A stretch of 64,000 bases of DNA. Origin: Reyranella sp. Its GTDB lineage: Bacteria > Pseudomonadota > Alphaproteobacteria > Reyranellales > Reyranellaceae. Numbering within the stretch: the first letter of the stretch is position 1; every line of letters starts with the position of its first letter. Location: NCBI RefSeq assembly GCF_004297265.1, contig NZ_SCUT01000024.1, positions 1 to 64,000 of the forward strand, given 5' to 3'. Positions 8,566 to 17,488 of the stretch are shown here, piece after piece. Made by a program: the position numbers and the translations under genes. The notes under the pieces were generated by a model that searched no databases, was not told the origin of the DNA, and worked only from the letters and a program-made list of their open reading frames with translations.

Positions 8566-9654
8566 TCACGAGGCGCGCTTGCGTCGGGCCGCGGGCTTGG
8601 CGGCCGCCTTCTTCACGGCCGTCTTCCTGACGGCGGCTTTCTTGACCGGCTTGGCGGCGGCCTCGTCCTCGAGCGCCCACATCTTTTCGAGCCCGTAGAA
8701 GGCACGCGCTTCGGGGTGGAAAACGTGGACGATCACGTCACCGGCATCGACCAGCACCCAGTCGCCGGTCTGCTTGCCTTCGACGGGAACGTAGCCGTGG
8801 CCCGACTGCTTGAGCTTGTCGGCGAGGTTCTCGGCGATGGCCACCACCTGGCGGGTCGAGCGGCCGGAGGCGATCACCATGTAATCGGCGAAGGCCGACT
8901 TGCCCTTGAGGTCGATGACGACGATGTCCTCGGCCTTGTTGTCGTCCAGCGACTGGCGCACCAACTCGAGGAGCGCGTCGGAGACTTTGCTTCGATCGGG
9001 AAGCGTGCGGGTCTGGGCGGGGATGGTCTTTCCTTTCGATCTGGTCCGTCGGGGCCGCCCGGCGCGGATGGCCGTCGCGGAATGTTCATCCAACCTGCTC
9101 GGGATAAAGCACCAGGCCGGCGGCTCGCAAGTGGCCAGCCGCCGGGCCTCGTGGGCTCCTAGGCGGAATCGCCCGAAAGTCCGCGGCGCCGTCGAGGAGA
9201 GCGCGGCATGGCCCCAGCCGGGCCGCGCGAAGGCTGCAATGGGTATGGCCTCGAACAGGTTGCGCCAGCCTGCCCAGTCGACGAGCTGGGGCAGGATGTC
9301 GGCGCCCATCAGCCACACGAACTTCGCGTCGCGGTAGACGCGCTTCAGCGCCCGCACCGTGTCGAGCGTATAGCGCGTGCCGAGCACCAGCTCGGGCGCG
9401 CCGACGCGGATGCGGGGGTGGCGGGCGACCTGGCGGGCGCGGGCCACGCGGGTGGGCAGCGGCTCCATGCCGTCGCCGCTCTTCAACGGGTTCTGCGGCG
9501 AGACCAGCCACCAGACCTCGTCGAGGCCGAGACGCTTCAATGCCTCAAGGCTGATGTGCCGGTGGCCGGCATGCGCGGGATTGAACGAACCGCCCAGCAG
9601 GCCGATGCGCCGCGTCGTGGCGCGCGGCACGCCCGGCATCGGGTGCAGGTTCAT
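8566..9654 (-). CDS. nadD-rsfS: NadD-RsfS fusion: nicotinate-nucleotide adenylyltransferase plus ribosome silencing factor
   Basis: One 362-codon frame with no stop between two normally separate proteins. Residues 1 to about 205 are NadD (adenylylates nicotinate mononucleotide in NAD synthesis): GLLGGSFNPAHAGH, FVWLMGADILPQ and the closing SATAIRAG. Residues about 222-330 are RsfS, which binds ribosomal protein L14 and blocks subunit joining: KAEDIVVIDLKGKSAFADY, then MVIASGRSTRQV. The last 30 residues are Lys/Ala-rich. No ATG, GTG or TTG lies between NadD's end and the first conserved RsfS residues. A Shine-Dalgarno-like AAAGGAAAG (9028-9036) precedes an ATC codon at 9022-9024, so rare internal initiation cannot be excluded. 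The start at 9654 follows the proA stop by 10 bases. Confidence 0.88.
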   Translation of the reverse strand: MNLHPMPGVPRATTRRIGLLGGSFNPAHAGHRHISLEALKRLGLDEVWWLVSPQNPLKSGDGMEPLPTRVARARQVARHPRIRVGAPELVLGTRYTLDTVRALKRVYRDAKFVWLMGADILPQLVDWAGWRNLFEAIPIAAFARPGWGHAALSSTAPRTFGRFRLGAHEARRLATCEPPAWCFIPSRLDEHSATAIRAGRPRRTRSKGKTIPAQTRTLPDRSKVSDALLELVRQSLDDNKAEDIVVIDLKGKSAFADYMVIASGRSTRQVVAIAENLADKLKQSGHGYVPVEGKQTGDWVLVDAGDVIVHVFHPEARAFYGLEKMWALEDEAAAKPVKKAAVRKTAVKKAAAKPAARRKRAS

Positions 9655-9664
9655 CAGGCGACCC

Positions 9665-10945
9665 TCACGGGCGGAGCGTGCCCTTGCCGCGCACGATGTT
9701 CTTGTAGGTCGTGAGTTCGACCAGCCCGACCGGACCGCGCGCATGCATGCGGTTCGTCGATATGCCGATCTCGGCGCCCAGGCCGAACTCGCCGCCATCG
9801 GCGAACTGCGTGCTGGCATTGTGCATCACGATCGCGCTGTCGACCTCGCCCAGGAAGCGCTGTGCGGTCGCGTCGTTCTCCGTGACGATCGATTCGGTGT
9901 GCTGGCTGCCGTAGCGCGCGATGTGCTCGATCGCACCGTCGACGCCGTCGACCGTGGCGACCGAGATGATCGGCTCGAGATATTCCGTGCGCCAGTCCTT
10001 CTCGGTGGCGGCCAGCGCCTGAGGATCGCGCTTTCGCACCTCGGCGTCGCCGCGTACCTCGCAGCCCAGCTCGTGCAGCTTCGCGAGCACCGGCTTCAGG
10101 TGCGTGTCGAGCGCGGCGCGGTCGATCAGCAGGGTTTCGGCTGCACCGCAGACGCTGACCCGGCGCATCTTGGCGTTGGCCACGAGGTCGCGCGCCATGG
10201 CGATGTCGGCGTCGCGGTCGACATAGACGTGGCAGATCCCGTCATAGTGGCGCAGCACCGGCACGCGGCTCTCCTGGGTCACCCTGTCGATCAGCGAACG
10301 CCCGCCGCGCGGCACGATGAGGTCGAGCCAGTCCATGGCGCGCAGCATCTCGCCCACCGCGGCGCGATCCGTCGTCGGCACCAGCGCCACGCAATCCTCC
10401 GGCAGGCCGGCACCGGCCAGCGCGCGGCGCAGCAGCTCGACGATGGTGCGCGAGGAGTGGAAGCTGTCGGAGCCGCCGCGCAGCACCACGACGTTGCCCG
10501 ACTTGATGCAGAGCGCACCGGCATCGGCGGTGACGTTGGGCCGCGCCTCGTAGATCACGCCGATGACGCCGATCGGCACGCGCACGCGGCTGAGCGCCAG
10601 CCCGTTGGGCCGCCGCCATTCCTCGATGACGGCGCCGACCGGATCGGGCAGGGCGGCGATGTCGTCAAGGCCGCGCGCCATCGCCTCGATGCGCGCGTCG
10701 TTCAGCAGCAGCCGGTCCTGCAGGGCGCTGGTCATGCCGGCGGCCTTCGCGGCCTCGATGTCGCGCGCGTTGGCGGCGAGGATGGCGGCCTTCTCGGCGC
10801 GGATGAGCCGCGCGGCCTCCAACAGCGCCGCGTTCTTGGCGGTGGTCGAGGCGGTGCGCAGCGAAGCGGCGGCGGCCTTGGCGCGGCGGCCGAGCTCGGC
10901 GACGAGGGCCACGACGTCTTCGGCGGGCTTGGTCTGGACGTTCAT
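9665..10945 (-). CDS. proA: gamma-glutamyl phosphate reductase
   Basis: 426-residue NADPH-dependent enzyme, second step of proline synthesis from glutamate. Aldehyde-dehydrogenase-type motifs are visible, including MRRVSVCGAAETLL around the catalytic cysteine and VIYEARPNVTADAGAL in the nucleotide-binding region. The C-terminus reads RGKGTLRP. The start at 10945 (MNVQTKPAEDV) was chosen because upstream in-frame sequence lies inside proB. It follows proB by 16 bases and precedes nadD-rsfS. Confidence 0.96.
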   Translation of the reverse strand: MNVQTKPAEDVVALVAELGRRAKAAAASLRTASTTAKNAALLEAARLIRAEKAAILAANARDIEAAKAAGMTSALQDRLLLNDARIEAMARGLDDIAALPDPVGAVIEEWRRPNGLALSRVRVPIGVIGVIYEARPNVTADAGALCIKSGNVVVLRGGSDSFHSSRTIVELLRRALAGAGLPEDCVALVPTTDRAAVGEMLRAMDWLDLIVPRGGRSLIDRVTQESRVPVLRHYDGICHVYVDRDADIAMARDLVANAKMRRVSVCGAAETLLIDRAALDTHLKPVLAKLHELGCEVRGDAEVRKRDPQALAATEKDWRTEYLEPIISVATVDGVDGAIEHIARYGSQHTESIVTENDATAQRFLGEVDSAIVMHNASTQFADGGEFGLGAEIGISTNRMHARGPVGLVELTTYKNIVRGKGTLRP

Positions 10946-10961
10946 CGGACGCTCCGTCTGT

Positions 10962-12077
10962 TCACTCGACCACGAGGTCGTCGCGATGGACGATCTCGTC
11001 GCGGCCACGGAAGCCCAGCAGCCGCTCGATCTCGACGCTCTTGCGGCCGGCGATGCGCCGCGCATCCTCCGAAGCATAGGCGACCAGCCCGCGCGCCAGA
11101 ACCCTGCCGCCGCGATCCTTCACGTCGACCACGTCGCCGCGGCGGAACTCGCCGGCCACCGCGGTGACGCCGGCCGGCAGCAGGCTCTTCCCGCAGGACA
11201 GCGCGCGCACCGCGCCGTCGTCCACGACCAGCGTGCCGGCGGTCTTGAGCGAGCCCTTGATCCACTTCTTGCGCGCCGACAGGGGCGAGCCCTCGGGCAG
11301 GAACCAGCTGCAGCGCGCGGTGCCGTCGATCAGCGCGCCCAGCGCGCCGACCCTGCGGCCGTCGGCAATGGCCATGCGGCAGCCCGCGGCCATGGCGATG
11401 CGGCCGGCCATCAGCTTGGTCACCATGCCGCCGTTGGACATCTCCGAGGCCGCGACGCCCGCCATCGCTTCGATCTCGGGCGTGATCTCGCGGATCTCCG
11501 GGATGAACGTTGCCGAGGCGTCGCTGCGCGGGTCGCCGGTATAGAGCCCGTCGATGTCGGACAACAACACGAGCGTATCGGCCGAGATCATCTCGGCGAC
11601 GCGCGCGCCCAGGCGATCGTTGTCGCCGAAGCGGATCTCGTCGGTGGCGACGGTGTCGTTCTCGTTGATCACCGGGATGGCGCCCAAGCCGAGCAGGGTG
11701 GCCATGGTCTGGCGCGCGTTGAGGTAGCGGCGGCGTTCCTCGGAATCGTTCAGGGTCAGCAGGATCTGCGCCACGGTGATGCCATGCCGTGCCAGCGCCT
11801 CCTGGTAGGCCTGGGCGAGGCGGATCTGGCCGGTGGCGGCCGCCGCCTGGCTCTCCTCGAGACGCAGCGGCCCCGACGCCAGCTTGAGGTGCGTGCGGCC
11901 GAGGCGGATGGCGCCGGACGAGACCAGCACGACCTCGCAGCCGCCTTTGTGGAGGCGCGCCACATCGTTGGTCAGGGCTTCGAGCCAGTCGCGCCGGACC
12001 TCGCCCTTCGTCTCGTCCACCAGGATCGAGGAGCCGATCTTGACGACCAGCCGCCGGGCGCCGGCGAGGGGTGTCAT
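10962..12077 (-). CDS. proB: glutamate 5-kinase
   Basis: 371-residue cytoplasmic kinase, first and feedback-regulated step of proline synthesis. The amino-acid kinase domain (about 1-260) starts [13 protein letters not shown] and contains [11 protein letters not shown] and [20 protein letters not shown]-terminal PUA domain (about 280-365, [12 protein letters not shown] and FRRGDVVDV) is present. The ATG at 12077 overlaps the obgE stop by 4 bases, indicating coupling to the GTPase gene. Confidence 0.96.
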   Translation of the reverse strand: MTPLAGARRLVVKIGSSILVDETKGEVRRDWLEALTNDVARLHKGGCEVVLVSSGAIRLGRTHLKLASGPLRLEESQAAAATGQIRLAQAYQEALARHGITVAQILLTLNDSEERRRYLNARQTMATLLGLGAIPVINENDTVATDEIRFGDNDRLGARVAEMISADTLVLLSDIDGLYTGDPRSDASATFIPEIREITPEIEAMAGVAASEMSNGGMVTKLMAGRIAMAAGCRMAIADGRRVGALGALIDGTARCSWFLPEGSPLSARKKWIKGSLKTAGTLVVDDGAVRALSCGKSLLPAGVTAVAGEFRRGDVVDVKDRGGRVLARGLVAYASEDARRIAGRKSVEIERLLGFRGRDEIVHRDDLVVE

Positions 12078-13087
12078 GCCGCGTCCTTGGCGGGTGCGCG
12101 CTGCTTGTCGACCAGCTTCATCAGCTCGTGCAGCAGGGGCTGGACGCCCTGGCCGGAGACGGCCGAGATCACGTGCACGGTCTTGCGGCTCACCTTCGCG
12201 AGCTGCGCGCGCTTGGTTTCGATGTCCTCTTGCGTCATGGCGTCGGTCTTGTTGAGCGCCAGGATTTCCTTCTTGCGCGCGAGGTTGCCGCCATAGGCCT
12301 TCAGTTCGCGGCGCACCGTGCGATAGGCGTCGGCCACGTCGTCCTGCGTGCCGTCGACCAGGTGCAGCAGCGCGCGGCAGCGCTCGACATGGCCGAGGAA
12401 ACGCGTGCCGAGGCCGGCGCCTTCGTGCGCGCCCTCGATGAGGCCCGGAATGTCGGCCATCACGAACTCGCGCTCGCCCACCTTCACCACACCGAGGCCG
12501 GGGTGCAGCGTCGTGAACGGGTAGTCGGCGATCTTGGGCTTGGCGTTGGTGTTGGACGACAGGAACGTCGACTTGCCGGCATTGGGCAGCCCGACCAGGC
12601 CGATGTCGGCGATCAGCTTGAGCCTGAGCCACAGCGCGCGCTCCTCGCCCGGCCAGCCCTTGTCGGCGCGGCGCGGCGCGCGGTTGGTCGAGGTCTTGTA
12701 GTGCAGGTTACCGTAGCCGCCGTCGCCGCCCTTGGCGATGACGACCCTCTGGCCGATCTCCGTCATGTCGGCCAGCAGCGTCTCGTTGTCCTCGGCGAAG
12801 ACCTGCGTGCCGCGCGGCAGGCGCAGCACGATGTCCTTGCCCTTGGCGCCGGTGCGCTGGCTGCCCATGCCGTGATGACCGGTCTCGGCCTTGAAGTGCT
12901 GGGCGTAGCGGTAGTCGATCAGCGTGTTGAGACCGTCGACGCATTCGAGGATGACGTCGCCGCCGCGGCCGCCGTCGCCGCCGTCCGGACCGCCGAATTC
13001 GATGAACTTCTCACGGCGAAAGCCCGCGCATCCTGCGCCCCCGTTGCCGGAGCGGATGTAGATCTTGGCCTGGTCGAGGAACTTCAT
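12074..13087 (-). CDS. obgE: Obg-family GTPase, ribosome assembly and stress control
   Basis: 337 residues. The glycine-rich Obg fold is at the N-terminus ([20 protein letters not shown]), followed by the GTPase domain with G1 LPNAGKST, G3 in [16 protein letters not shown] and NKTD for guanine specificity. It associates with the 50S subunit and has a role in ribosome maturation. The C-terminal OCT domain of some relatives is absent, as is usual in alphaproteobacteria. It starts only 21 bases below a strong hairpin with a T-run (13109-13136), so its expression probably depends on read-through from rplU-rpmA. Confidence 0.96.
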   Translation of the reverse strand: MKFLDQAKIYIRSGNGGAGCAGFRREKFIEFGGPDGGDGGRGGDVILECVDGLNTLIDYRYAQHFKAETGHHGMGSQRTGAKGKDIVLRLPRGTQVFAEDNETLLADMTEIGQRVVIAKGGDGGYGNLHYKTSTNRAPRRADKGWPGEERALWLRLKLIADIGLVGLPNAGKSTFLSSNTNAKPKIADYPFTTLHPGLGVVKVGEREFVMADIPGLIEGAHEGAGLGTRFLGHVERCRALLHLVDGTQDDVADAYRTVRRELKAYGGNLARKKEILALNKTDAMTQEDIETKRAQLAKVSRKTVHVISAVSGQGVQPLLHELMKLVDKQRAPAKDAA

Positions 13088-13108
13088 GGGGTAAGGTCCA
13101 GAAACGAA

Positions 13109-13136
13109 AAGGGGGAACGGCGAGCCGCTCCCCCTT
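13109..13136 (-). terminator. intrinsic terminator or attenuator between rpmA and obgE
   Basis: On the minus strand a 12-bp stem (AAGGGGGAGCGG with CCGTTCCCCCTT, one G-U pair) closes a CTCG loop and is followed by TTTTCG. This is a convincing Rho-independent terminator after rpmA. It leaves only 21 bases before the obgE ATG, too little for a separate promoter, so partial read-through is the likely design. Confidence 0.85.
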
Positions 13137-13161
13137 CACAAATCCAATGGGATGAACGGCT

Positions 13162-13434
13162 CTATTCGGCAGCCAGGGCCGGCGCCGGGAGAACGTTCAC
13201 CTCGACCTTGCCACCCGAGCGGGTGCGGAAGGACACGACGCCGTCCGCGACGGCGAAGAGAGTGTGGTCGCGGCCGATGCCGACATTCTCGCCGGCGCTC
13301 ATCTTGGTGCCGCGCTGGCGCACCAGGATGTTGCCCGAGACGACCTTCTGGCCGCCGAAGCGCTTCACGCCCAGACGCTTGCCGTCGGAATCGCGGCCGT
13401 TACGCGAGGAGCCGCCTGCTTTCTTATGTGCCAT
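13162..13434 (-). CDS. rpmA: 50S ribosomal protein L27
   Basis: 90-residue large-subunit protein near the peptidyl transferase centre. The N-terminus [20 protein letters not shown] is characteristic, with no N-terminal pre-sequence of the Firmicute type. [15 protein letters not shown] marks the core. It follows rplU by 22 bases. The C-terminal tail PAPALAAE is short and hydrophobic. Confidence 0.98.
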   Translation of the reverse strand: MAHKKAGGSSRNGRDSDGKRLGVKRFGGQKVVSGNILVRQRGTKMSAGENVGIGRDHTLFAVADGVVSFRTRSGGKVEVNVLPAPALAAE

Positions 13435-13456
13435 CGTACTACTCCGGTCGCTCTGC

Positions 13457-13756
13457 TCAGGCGACGATCTGTTCGATCTTTACCACCGTCAGGTCCTGAC
13501 GGTGACCGTTCTTGCGCCGCGAGTTCTGGCGACGGCGCTTCTTGAAGACGATCAGGTGCTCGCCGCGGGCCTGCTTCACGATCGAGCCCACGACCTTGGC
13601 GCCGGCAACGGTCGGCGCGCCGACCTTCTCGCCGACCATCAGCACGTCGGTGAATTCGACCTTGGCGCCGGCCTCGCCCTCGATCTTCTCGACCGTGAGC
13701 TGGTCGTCGGCGGCGACCGTGTATTGCTTCCCACCCGTGCGGATAACGGCGATCAT
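13457..13756 (-). CDS. rplU: 50S ribosomal protein L21
   Basis: 99-residue 23S rRNA-binding protein. It starts [20 protein letters not shown] and contains the basic [17 protein letters not shown] segment typical of L21. The start at 13756 was chosen because upstream in-frame sequence is unrelated to L21. A well-formed promoter and leader hairpin lie upstream (13815-13875). It is the first gene of the rplU-rpmA-obgE-proBA run. Confidence 0.97.
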   Translation of the reverse strand: MIAVIRTGGKQYTVAADDQLTVEKIEGEAGAKVEFTDVLMVGEKVGAPTVAGAKVVGSIVKQARGEHLIVFKKRRRQNSRRKNGHRQDLTVVKIEQIVA

Positions 13757-13814
13757 GATGACACCCGGCTTGAGGTTCCCCGGCCCCAAATGGCCGAAAA
13801 ACACGAAAGAACGC

Positions 13815-13835
13815 GGCGGACCCGCAGGGCCCGCC
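13815..13835 (-). promoter_or_regulatory. leader hairpin upstream of rplU
   Basis: In the rplU transcript GGCGGGCC pairs with GGTCCGCC around a CTGCG loop, starting a few bases after the predicted transcription start. A TTTTT run follows about 13 bases further on, within the roughly 85-base leader. It could be an autoregulatory or attenuating structure for the ribosomal protein operon, but this is inference from position and shape alone. Confidence 0.4.
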
Positions 13836-13847
13836 GAAGAAGCGCGG

Positions 13848-13875
13848 AATATACGCACGCCGGCCCTTGAGTCAA
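13848..13875 (-). promoter_or_regulatory. sigma70-type promoter for rplU-rpmA-obgE operon
   Basis: On the minus strand TTGACT (13870-13875) and TATATT (13848-13853) are separated by 16 bases, close to the vegetative consensus. The predicted transcription start near 13841 gives a leader of about 85 bases before the rplU ATG. Confidence 0.65.
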
Positions 13876-14090
13876 TGTCGGAGACGGCGGGCGGAGACGG
13901 GCGGGCCGATCCGCCGCCGGCGGCGTCCCGGGAGGCCGAAATGCCAGTCGTTTCAAGGCGCTGGCCCCGGCCCGACCCGCCGCGGCATCGCCGAGGCCGC
14001 TTTTCGGGCCGTTTTTTCCGGCATCCCGCGCCGTTCCCCGCGGGAAGCTGTTGCTCCCCCAAAGACGCCCGCCTATAACCCCGCGCGCCC

Positions 14091-14180
14091 GGAGGGGTGC
14101 TAGAGTGGTCGATTAGGACAGTCTCGAAAACTGTTGTGCGTGCAAGCGTACCGTGGGTTCGAATCCCACCCCCTCCGCCA
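14091..14180 (+). tRNA. tRNA-Ser (anticodon CGA)
   Basis: 90-base class II tRNA. The acceptor stem GGAGGGG pairs with CCCCTCC, followed by G and an encoded CCA. The anticodon stem ACAGT/ACTGT encloses the loop CTCGAAA, giving CGA (reads UCG). The long variable arm and the T-loop GTTCGAATC are clear. It stands directly at the left border of the A+T-richer glycan island, a common position for integrated elements. Confidence 0.96.
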
Positions 14181-14453
14181 TTGCCGCTGGTTGTTCCCGG
14201 TAATACTGAGTTCCCCATTCCGCAACAGATGCCCGCCTGCGGCCTGTAAGAACCTTGGTCGGAAGGTCGTGAGCGATCCTGATCGCGCATCCTCAAATGG
14301 CCGTAAGTCCTTGGGCCGTCCGTTGAGCGTCAGCAGAAAGAACCTTGCCCTAAAATTTGAGTCCACAAAAGTTGCGGCGCGAGGTGCTCGAGTCAGGAAT
14401 TCTTGACAGGGAAACTGGATGGCATTCGGGTAGTTCTATCGTACATTTCGCCG

Positions 14454-15155
14454 ATGATCGCTTCGAGGAAACACGGCTTCATTTTCATCAAGACAATGAA
14501 GACGGCCGGAACTTCGATTGAATTGGCGTTAAGTACCGTTTGCGGGCCTGATGACATCTTGACCCCAATCGGCGTGGAGCACGATAGGCTCCGGGCCGAT
14601 GCCGGTATCGAACCTCGAAATTTTTCCGACACCCTGGAGGCGCGGTATCTCAAGGCGTTGCGGAAGCGCAACAATAAGCTGATGCGCCCAGTCCTTCGCG
14701 AGCTAGAGGCAAGTGGCCTTTGGGCGCACGCACTTCCCGATGCGATCAAGGCGCGAGTGGGAAGAAAGTTCTGGAAGTCGGCAGTCAAGGTAGCCAGTGA
14801 GCGACACCCTTACGAGAAGGCGTTGTCTCGAGCCTATCATTCGTATCGGAAAACGACGCCGTTTGCCGAGCATCTCGATCGGGTCGTGTTCGAGGAACGG
14901 TTTTATATTGGTCACCGTTATTACATTCAAGGCGGCAAGGTCATTGCAGGATTCTTCGTGCGCCATAACCTGCTAAACGAGGATTTTGCTAGGCTCTGCA
15001 ACCGGCTCGCGCTGCCAAGCTTGAAACTCCCTATGGCCCGTTACAATGCGGAGCGTGATCGGACACCGGCCAGAGATGTATTGTCACCGTCACAACGCGA
15101 TTTCATTTACGAACAATGCGCACCGGAGTTCGAGTTGTTCGGATGGGAGCGTTGA
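14454..15155 (+). CDS. sulfotransferase-family protein
   Basis: 233 residues. The N-terminal PAPS-binding loop reads FIFIKTMKTAGTSIE and the second PAPS site fits SERHPYEKALSRAY, so transfer of sulfate from PAPS to a glycan or other acceptor is likely. The start at 14454 puts the P-loop close to the N-terminus, as in the family; an in-frame ATG at 14403 would add 17 residues of unrelated sequence. It is the only plus-strand gene of the island and faces the WbqC-led operon tail to tail. Base composition is more A+T-rich than the flanks. Confidence 0.78.
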   Translation: MIASRKHGFIFIKTMKTAGTSIELALSTVCGPDDILTPIGVEHDRLRADAGIEPRNFSDTLEARYLKALRKRNNKLMRPVLRELEASGLWAHALPDAIKARVGRKFWKSAVKVASERHPYEKALSRAYHSYRKTTPFAEHLDRVVFEERFYIGHRYYIQGGKVIAGFFVRHNLLNEDFARLCNRLALPSLKLPMARYNAERDRTPARDVLSPSQRDFIYEQCAPEFELFGWER

Positions 15156-15264
15156 AGATCGTCCGGATTGCCGTCGGTGGTACAGTCGAAGCCATAACGG
15201 GATGGGCGTGAGGTGACCGAGGTGACCGTGCGTTTCACCGGTCAGCCACCGGTCACATCCGCCC

Positions 15265-15957
15265 TCATTTTCGAATGAGCGCCTGGAGATGTTGTTTCGG
15301 AAGCCACATCAGCGTGTCGATGATGGACAAATCCGGTTCGAATCGGAACGATCCCGTCTCGTATTTCAAGTCTATCGGCTCGTAGAATTCGAGGCTCACG
15401 CCGGCGGCGTTGAACTTCGCTGGGTCGTACAAGTGGCGCCCGCCCGCGGCGTTGATATAGGATTGTGCGCCCACGGCCTTGCAGATATGTAACGGCCACT
15501 CGCCGCGGGCAGCCTTGTGGGGCAGCGGCAGTCCCATCTTGCTGAGATCGTGGAATGCCGTCTCGATCCCGAGGTAACGACAAAAAAGCCTGATGCACGA
15601 GGAGTTCAACTCTCCGATGCTGGCGGCCTCGGTGGCGATCCCCTCCGCGACAATCCCTCGTATCTCTTCGTATTGGGGCGCCTCATGTTCATAGACGCGC
15701 AGCCTGTCCATCACCTGCTTGCGCCAATTTCCTTTCGCCAACCGAGCCTCCGAGATCGACCCGGCGGTCGCCCCCTTGGTCACAGGGACAGACAGCCATG
15801 TCCATCCCTTCTCCCGGTTGATTATTCGGTTCCGGCTGATCCACGCCTGTCGGCTGTACTTAACGGTATCGAATGCGATCCAGGCGTCACACTGGGCAAT
15901 CATCCGGAACTGCTGAAAGTACGGGAAGAAATACGGCTGCATGACGCCGAGTTTCAT
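15265..15957 (-). CDS. WbqC-family protein
   Basis: 230 residues beginning KLGVMQPYFFPYFQQFRMIA, with VKYSRQAWISRNRI and SYINAAGGRHLYD as landmarks of the WbqC family. Members are found in O-antigen and other surface-polysaccharide clusters, usually with DegT-type aminotransferases; the exact reaction is not firmly established. The ATG overlaps the upstream sulfotransferase stop by 4 bases, and it is the last gene of a four-gene minus-strand operon. Confidence 0.85.
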   Translation of the reverse strand: MKLGVMQPYFFPYFQQFRMIAQCDAWIAFDTVKYSRQAWISRNRIINREKGWTWLSVPVTKGATAGSISEARLAKGNWRKQVMDRLRVYEHEAPQYEEIRGIVAEGIATEAASIGELNSSCIRLFCRYLGIETAFHDLSKMGLPLPHKAARGEWPLHICKAVGAQSYINAAGGRHLYDPAKFNAAGVSLEFYEPIDLKYETGSFRFEPDLSIIDTLMWLPKQHLQALIRK

Positions 15958-16775
15958 CTCAAGAATGCCTCCAGCGGGGTGCCTGCGAGGTCTCGTTCAA
16001 TCTCTGCCAGGATGTCTGCAGGAAAGTCTCGTTTCCATGCATCGCGGACGGTCGGCCTCTTGAATACGGCGTAGGGCCGTTCGTCGTGCAGCGACTGACT
16101 GTAACGCACGAACTCTTCAATCGCCGGCGACATCGGAACCTCGGCGAACTGGAACAGTTGCTCCGCTTCCCTCAGCGCCTGGCTGACGAAATTCTCGTAT
16201 CGGACAATCAGATAGCGGTGGGGATGACGGCTTGCAAGCTCGCAGTAGAGTTGGGTCAGGGACTTCCAGTCATCGAAGCCCCAGTATTCACTAGGTCCTT
16301 CTCGCTTGCGGCATTCGCCGGTCCGCCACTCGCGTCGAAAGTCCGCTCCTTCAGGAAACTCCTTGCAGCTGCGCCAACTCCACAATGCCGCGGCCGGGTG
16401 GCGAACGATGTAGACGGTCCTGGCCGCCGGAAACACCGTCATGCCTTCGAGGTAGAGGTCGTGAAACCGTGTGTCCTTCAGTACGAGACGCTTCAGGTCG
16501 TGCACGGACTTGGACGGAAACAAAGGAAGTTCGCCGCTCTTCCGTCGCCAGTTCTGCGTCATGAACTCATCATGTGTGGCGACGGTCTCCTCGACCACGG
16601 CGGCCCAGTCCGCCGCCGTCGAGGAAGTCGTCAGTCTGTTCTTGAGGGCGTGAGAGTAGTTCGGCGAAAGACGAACGACGCAATGAGGCGAGCTCTCGAG
16701 GATCTGCGACAGCCATGTCGTGCCCGATCGTGGCATCCCGAGTAGAAACAGCGGTGCCGTTTGAAGATGATTCAC
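15954..16775 (-). CDS. sulfotransferase
   Basis: 273 residues. The PAPS 5'-phosphosulfate loop is FLLGMPRSGTTWLSQILE near the N-terminus, and the 3'-phosphate site fits VYIVRHPAAALWSW. The C-terminal LSDILAEIERDLAG-like segment is normal for the family. It overlaps the methyltransferase upstream and the WbqC gene downstream by 4 bases each, so translation of the three is coupled. Its acceptor is unknown; glycan sulfation is suggested by the neighbours. Confidence 0.88.
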   Translation of the reverse strand: MNHLQTAPLFLLGMPRSGTTWLSQILESSPHCVVRLSPNYSHALKNRLTTSSTAADWAAVVEETVATHDEFMTQNWRRKSGELPLFPSKSVHDLKRLVLKDTRFHDLYLEGMTVFPAARTVYIVRHPAAALWSWRSCKEFPEGADFRREWRTGECRKREGPSEYWGFDDWKSLTQLYCELASRHPHRYLIVRYENFVSQALREAEQLFQFAEVPMSPAIEEFVRYSQSLHDERPYAVFKRPTVRDAWKRDFPADILAEIERDLAGTPLEAFLR

Positions 16776-17485
16776 GGCTGCCGCTCGATCAGGACGTCGA
16801 ATCTGTAGTGGGAGGTGTAGAAGGTCTCAGGCGGTTCCACGAAGCGCATACGTCCACCTGCTTTGCCGACGATCTCCATCAGCTCATCGCGATGCCACCA
16901 GTGCCCAATCTGCTCCTGCCCCAAGTATAGATTGCGTTCGTAGAGCGCCCACCGCTCGGGAGAGTTGTAGAAGGATCGCAGTTTCGCCTGATCTGGAATG
17001 CCACACGCCAGGACAAGGCCGCCCGCGGGCAAGCCCGCCAGCAACTCTCGCAGCATTCCAAGTGCTTCATCGGAGGACAAGTGTTGGAGGACTTCACAAC
17101 ACCAAGCCTTGTTGAACTCCGTCAGGCTAAAATCTCGGCAACCAATATTGCGCAGATCAGCGACCTCGTACCGGATGGTTTTTCGTGGAAAGTGTCGTCT
17201 GGCAACCTCTATGAGGGGCACCGAATAGTCCAAGGCGAGGACGCTTCGCACGTAAGGCGCCAGAAGAGAGGTCAGGAGACCATTGCCGCACCCGAGATCA
17301 ACCGCGTTGTCGCTCGGCTCAAGCGAAAGCGTGTCGGCAATATGGTCAGCAAGTATCTGGAGTTGCCCAGCCTCGATTGGGTTTCCGAGTACCGTCTTGC
17401 CGACCTGCCGCAGCGCTGCTGACGTATCGATGTCGGGATCGACAGTGCGTTGATTCCAGTAAGCATGCCAATCCCTGCCAGTCAT
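16772..17485 (-). CDS. class I SAM-dependent methyltransferase
   Basis: 237 residues. Motif I VDLGCGNGLLTSLL (about residue 63) binds S-adenosylmethionine, followed by LALDYSVPLIEVARRHFP, an acidic ADLRN and WCCEVLQHLS. It begins TGRDWHAYWNQR, a start often seen in methyltransferases of polysaccharide clusters. It follows the GT-DegT fusion gene by 3 bases and overlaps the sulfotransferase by 4, so it is part of the same operon. The substrate is not known. Confidence 0.85.
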   Translation of the reverse strand: MTGRDWHAYWNQRTVDPDIDTSAALRQVGKTVLGNPIEAGQLQILADHIADTLSLEPSDNAVDLGCGNGLLTSLLAPYVRSVLALDYSVPLIEVARRHFPRKTIRYEVADLRNIGCRDFSLTEFNKAWCCEVLQHLSSDEALGMLRELLAGLPAGGLVLACGIPDQAKLRSFYNSPERWALYERNLYLGQEQIGHWWHRDELMEIVGKAGGRMRFVEPPETFYTSHYRFDVLIERQP

Positions 17486-17488
17486 GGG

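Larger units (their letters stand above)
13757..14090. other. 334-base non-coding stretch between rplU and tRNA-Ser
   Basis: No supported gene. The rplU-proximal half holds a promoter and a leader hairpin, listed separately. The half next to the tRNA is GC-rich with no recognisable element. Only weak frames without conserved sequence cross it. Confidence 0.6.

Noticed and set aside
10962..12632. proB frame extended upstream to 556 codons
   Set aside because: The extra sequence is obgE read in another frame. The glutamate kinase start RLVVKIGSS is directly after the ATG at 12077.
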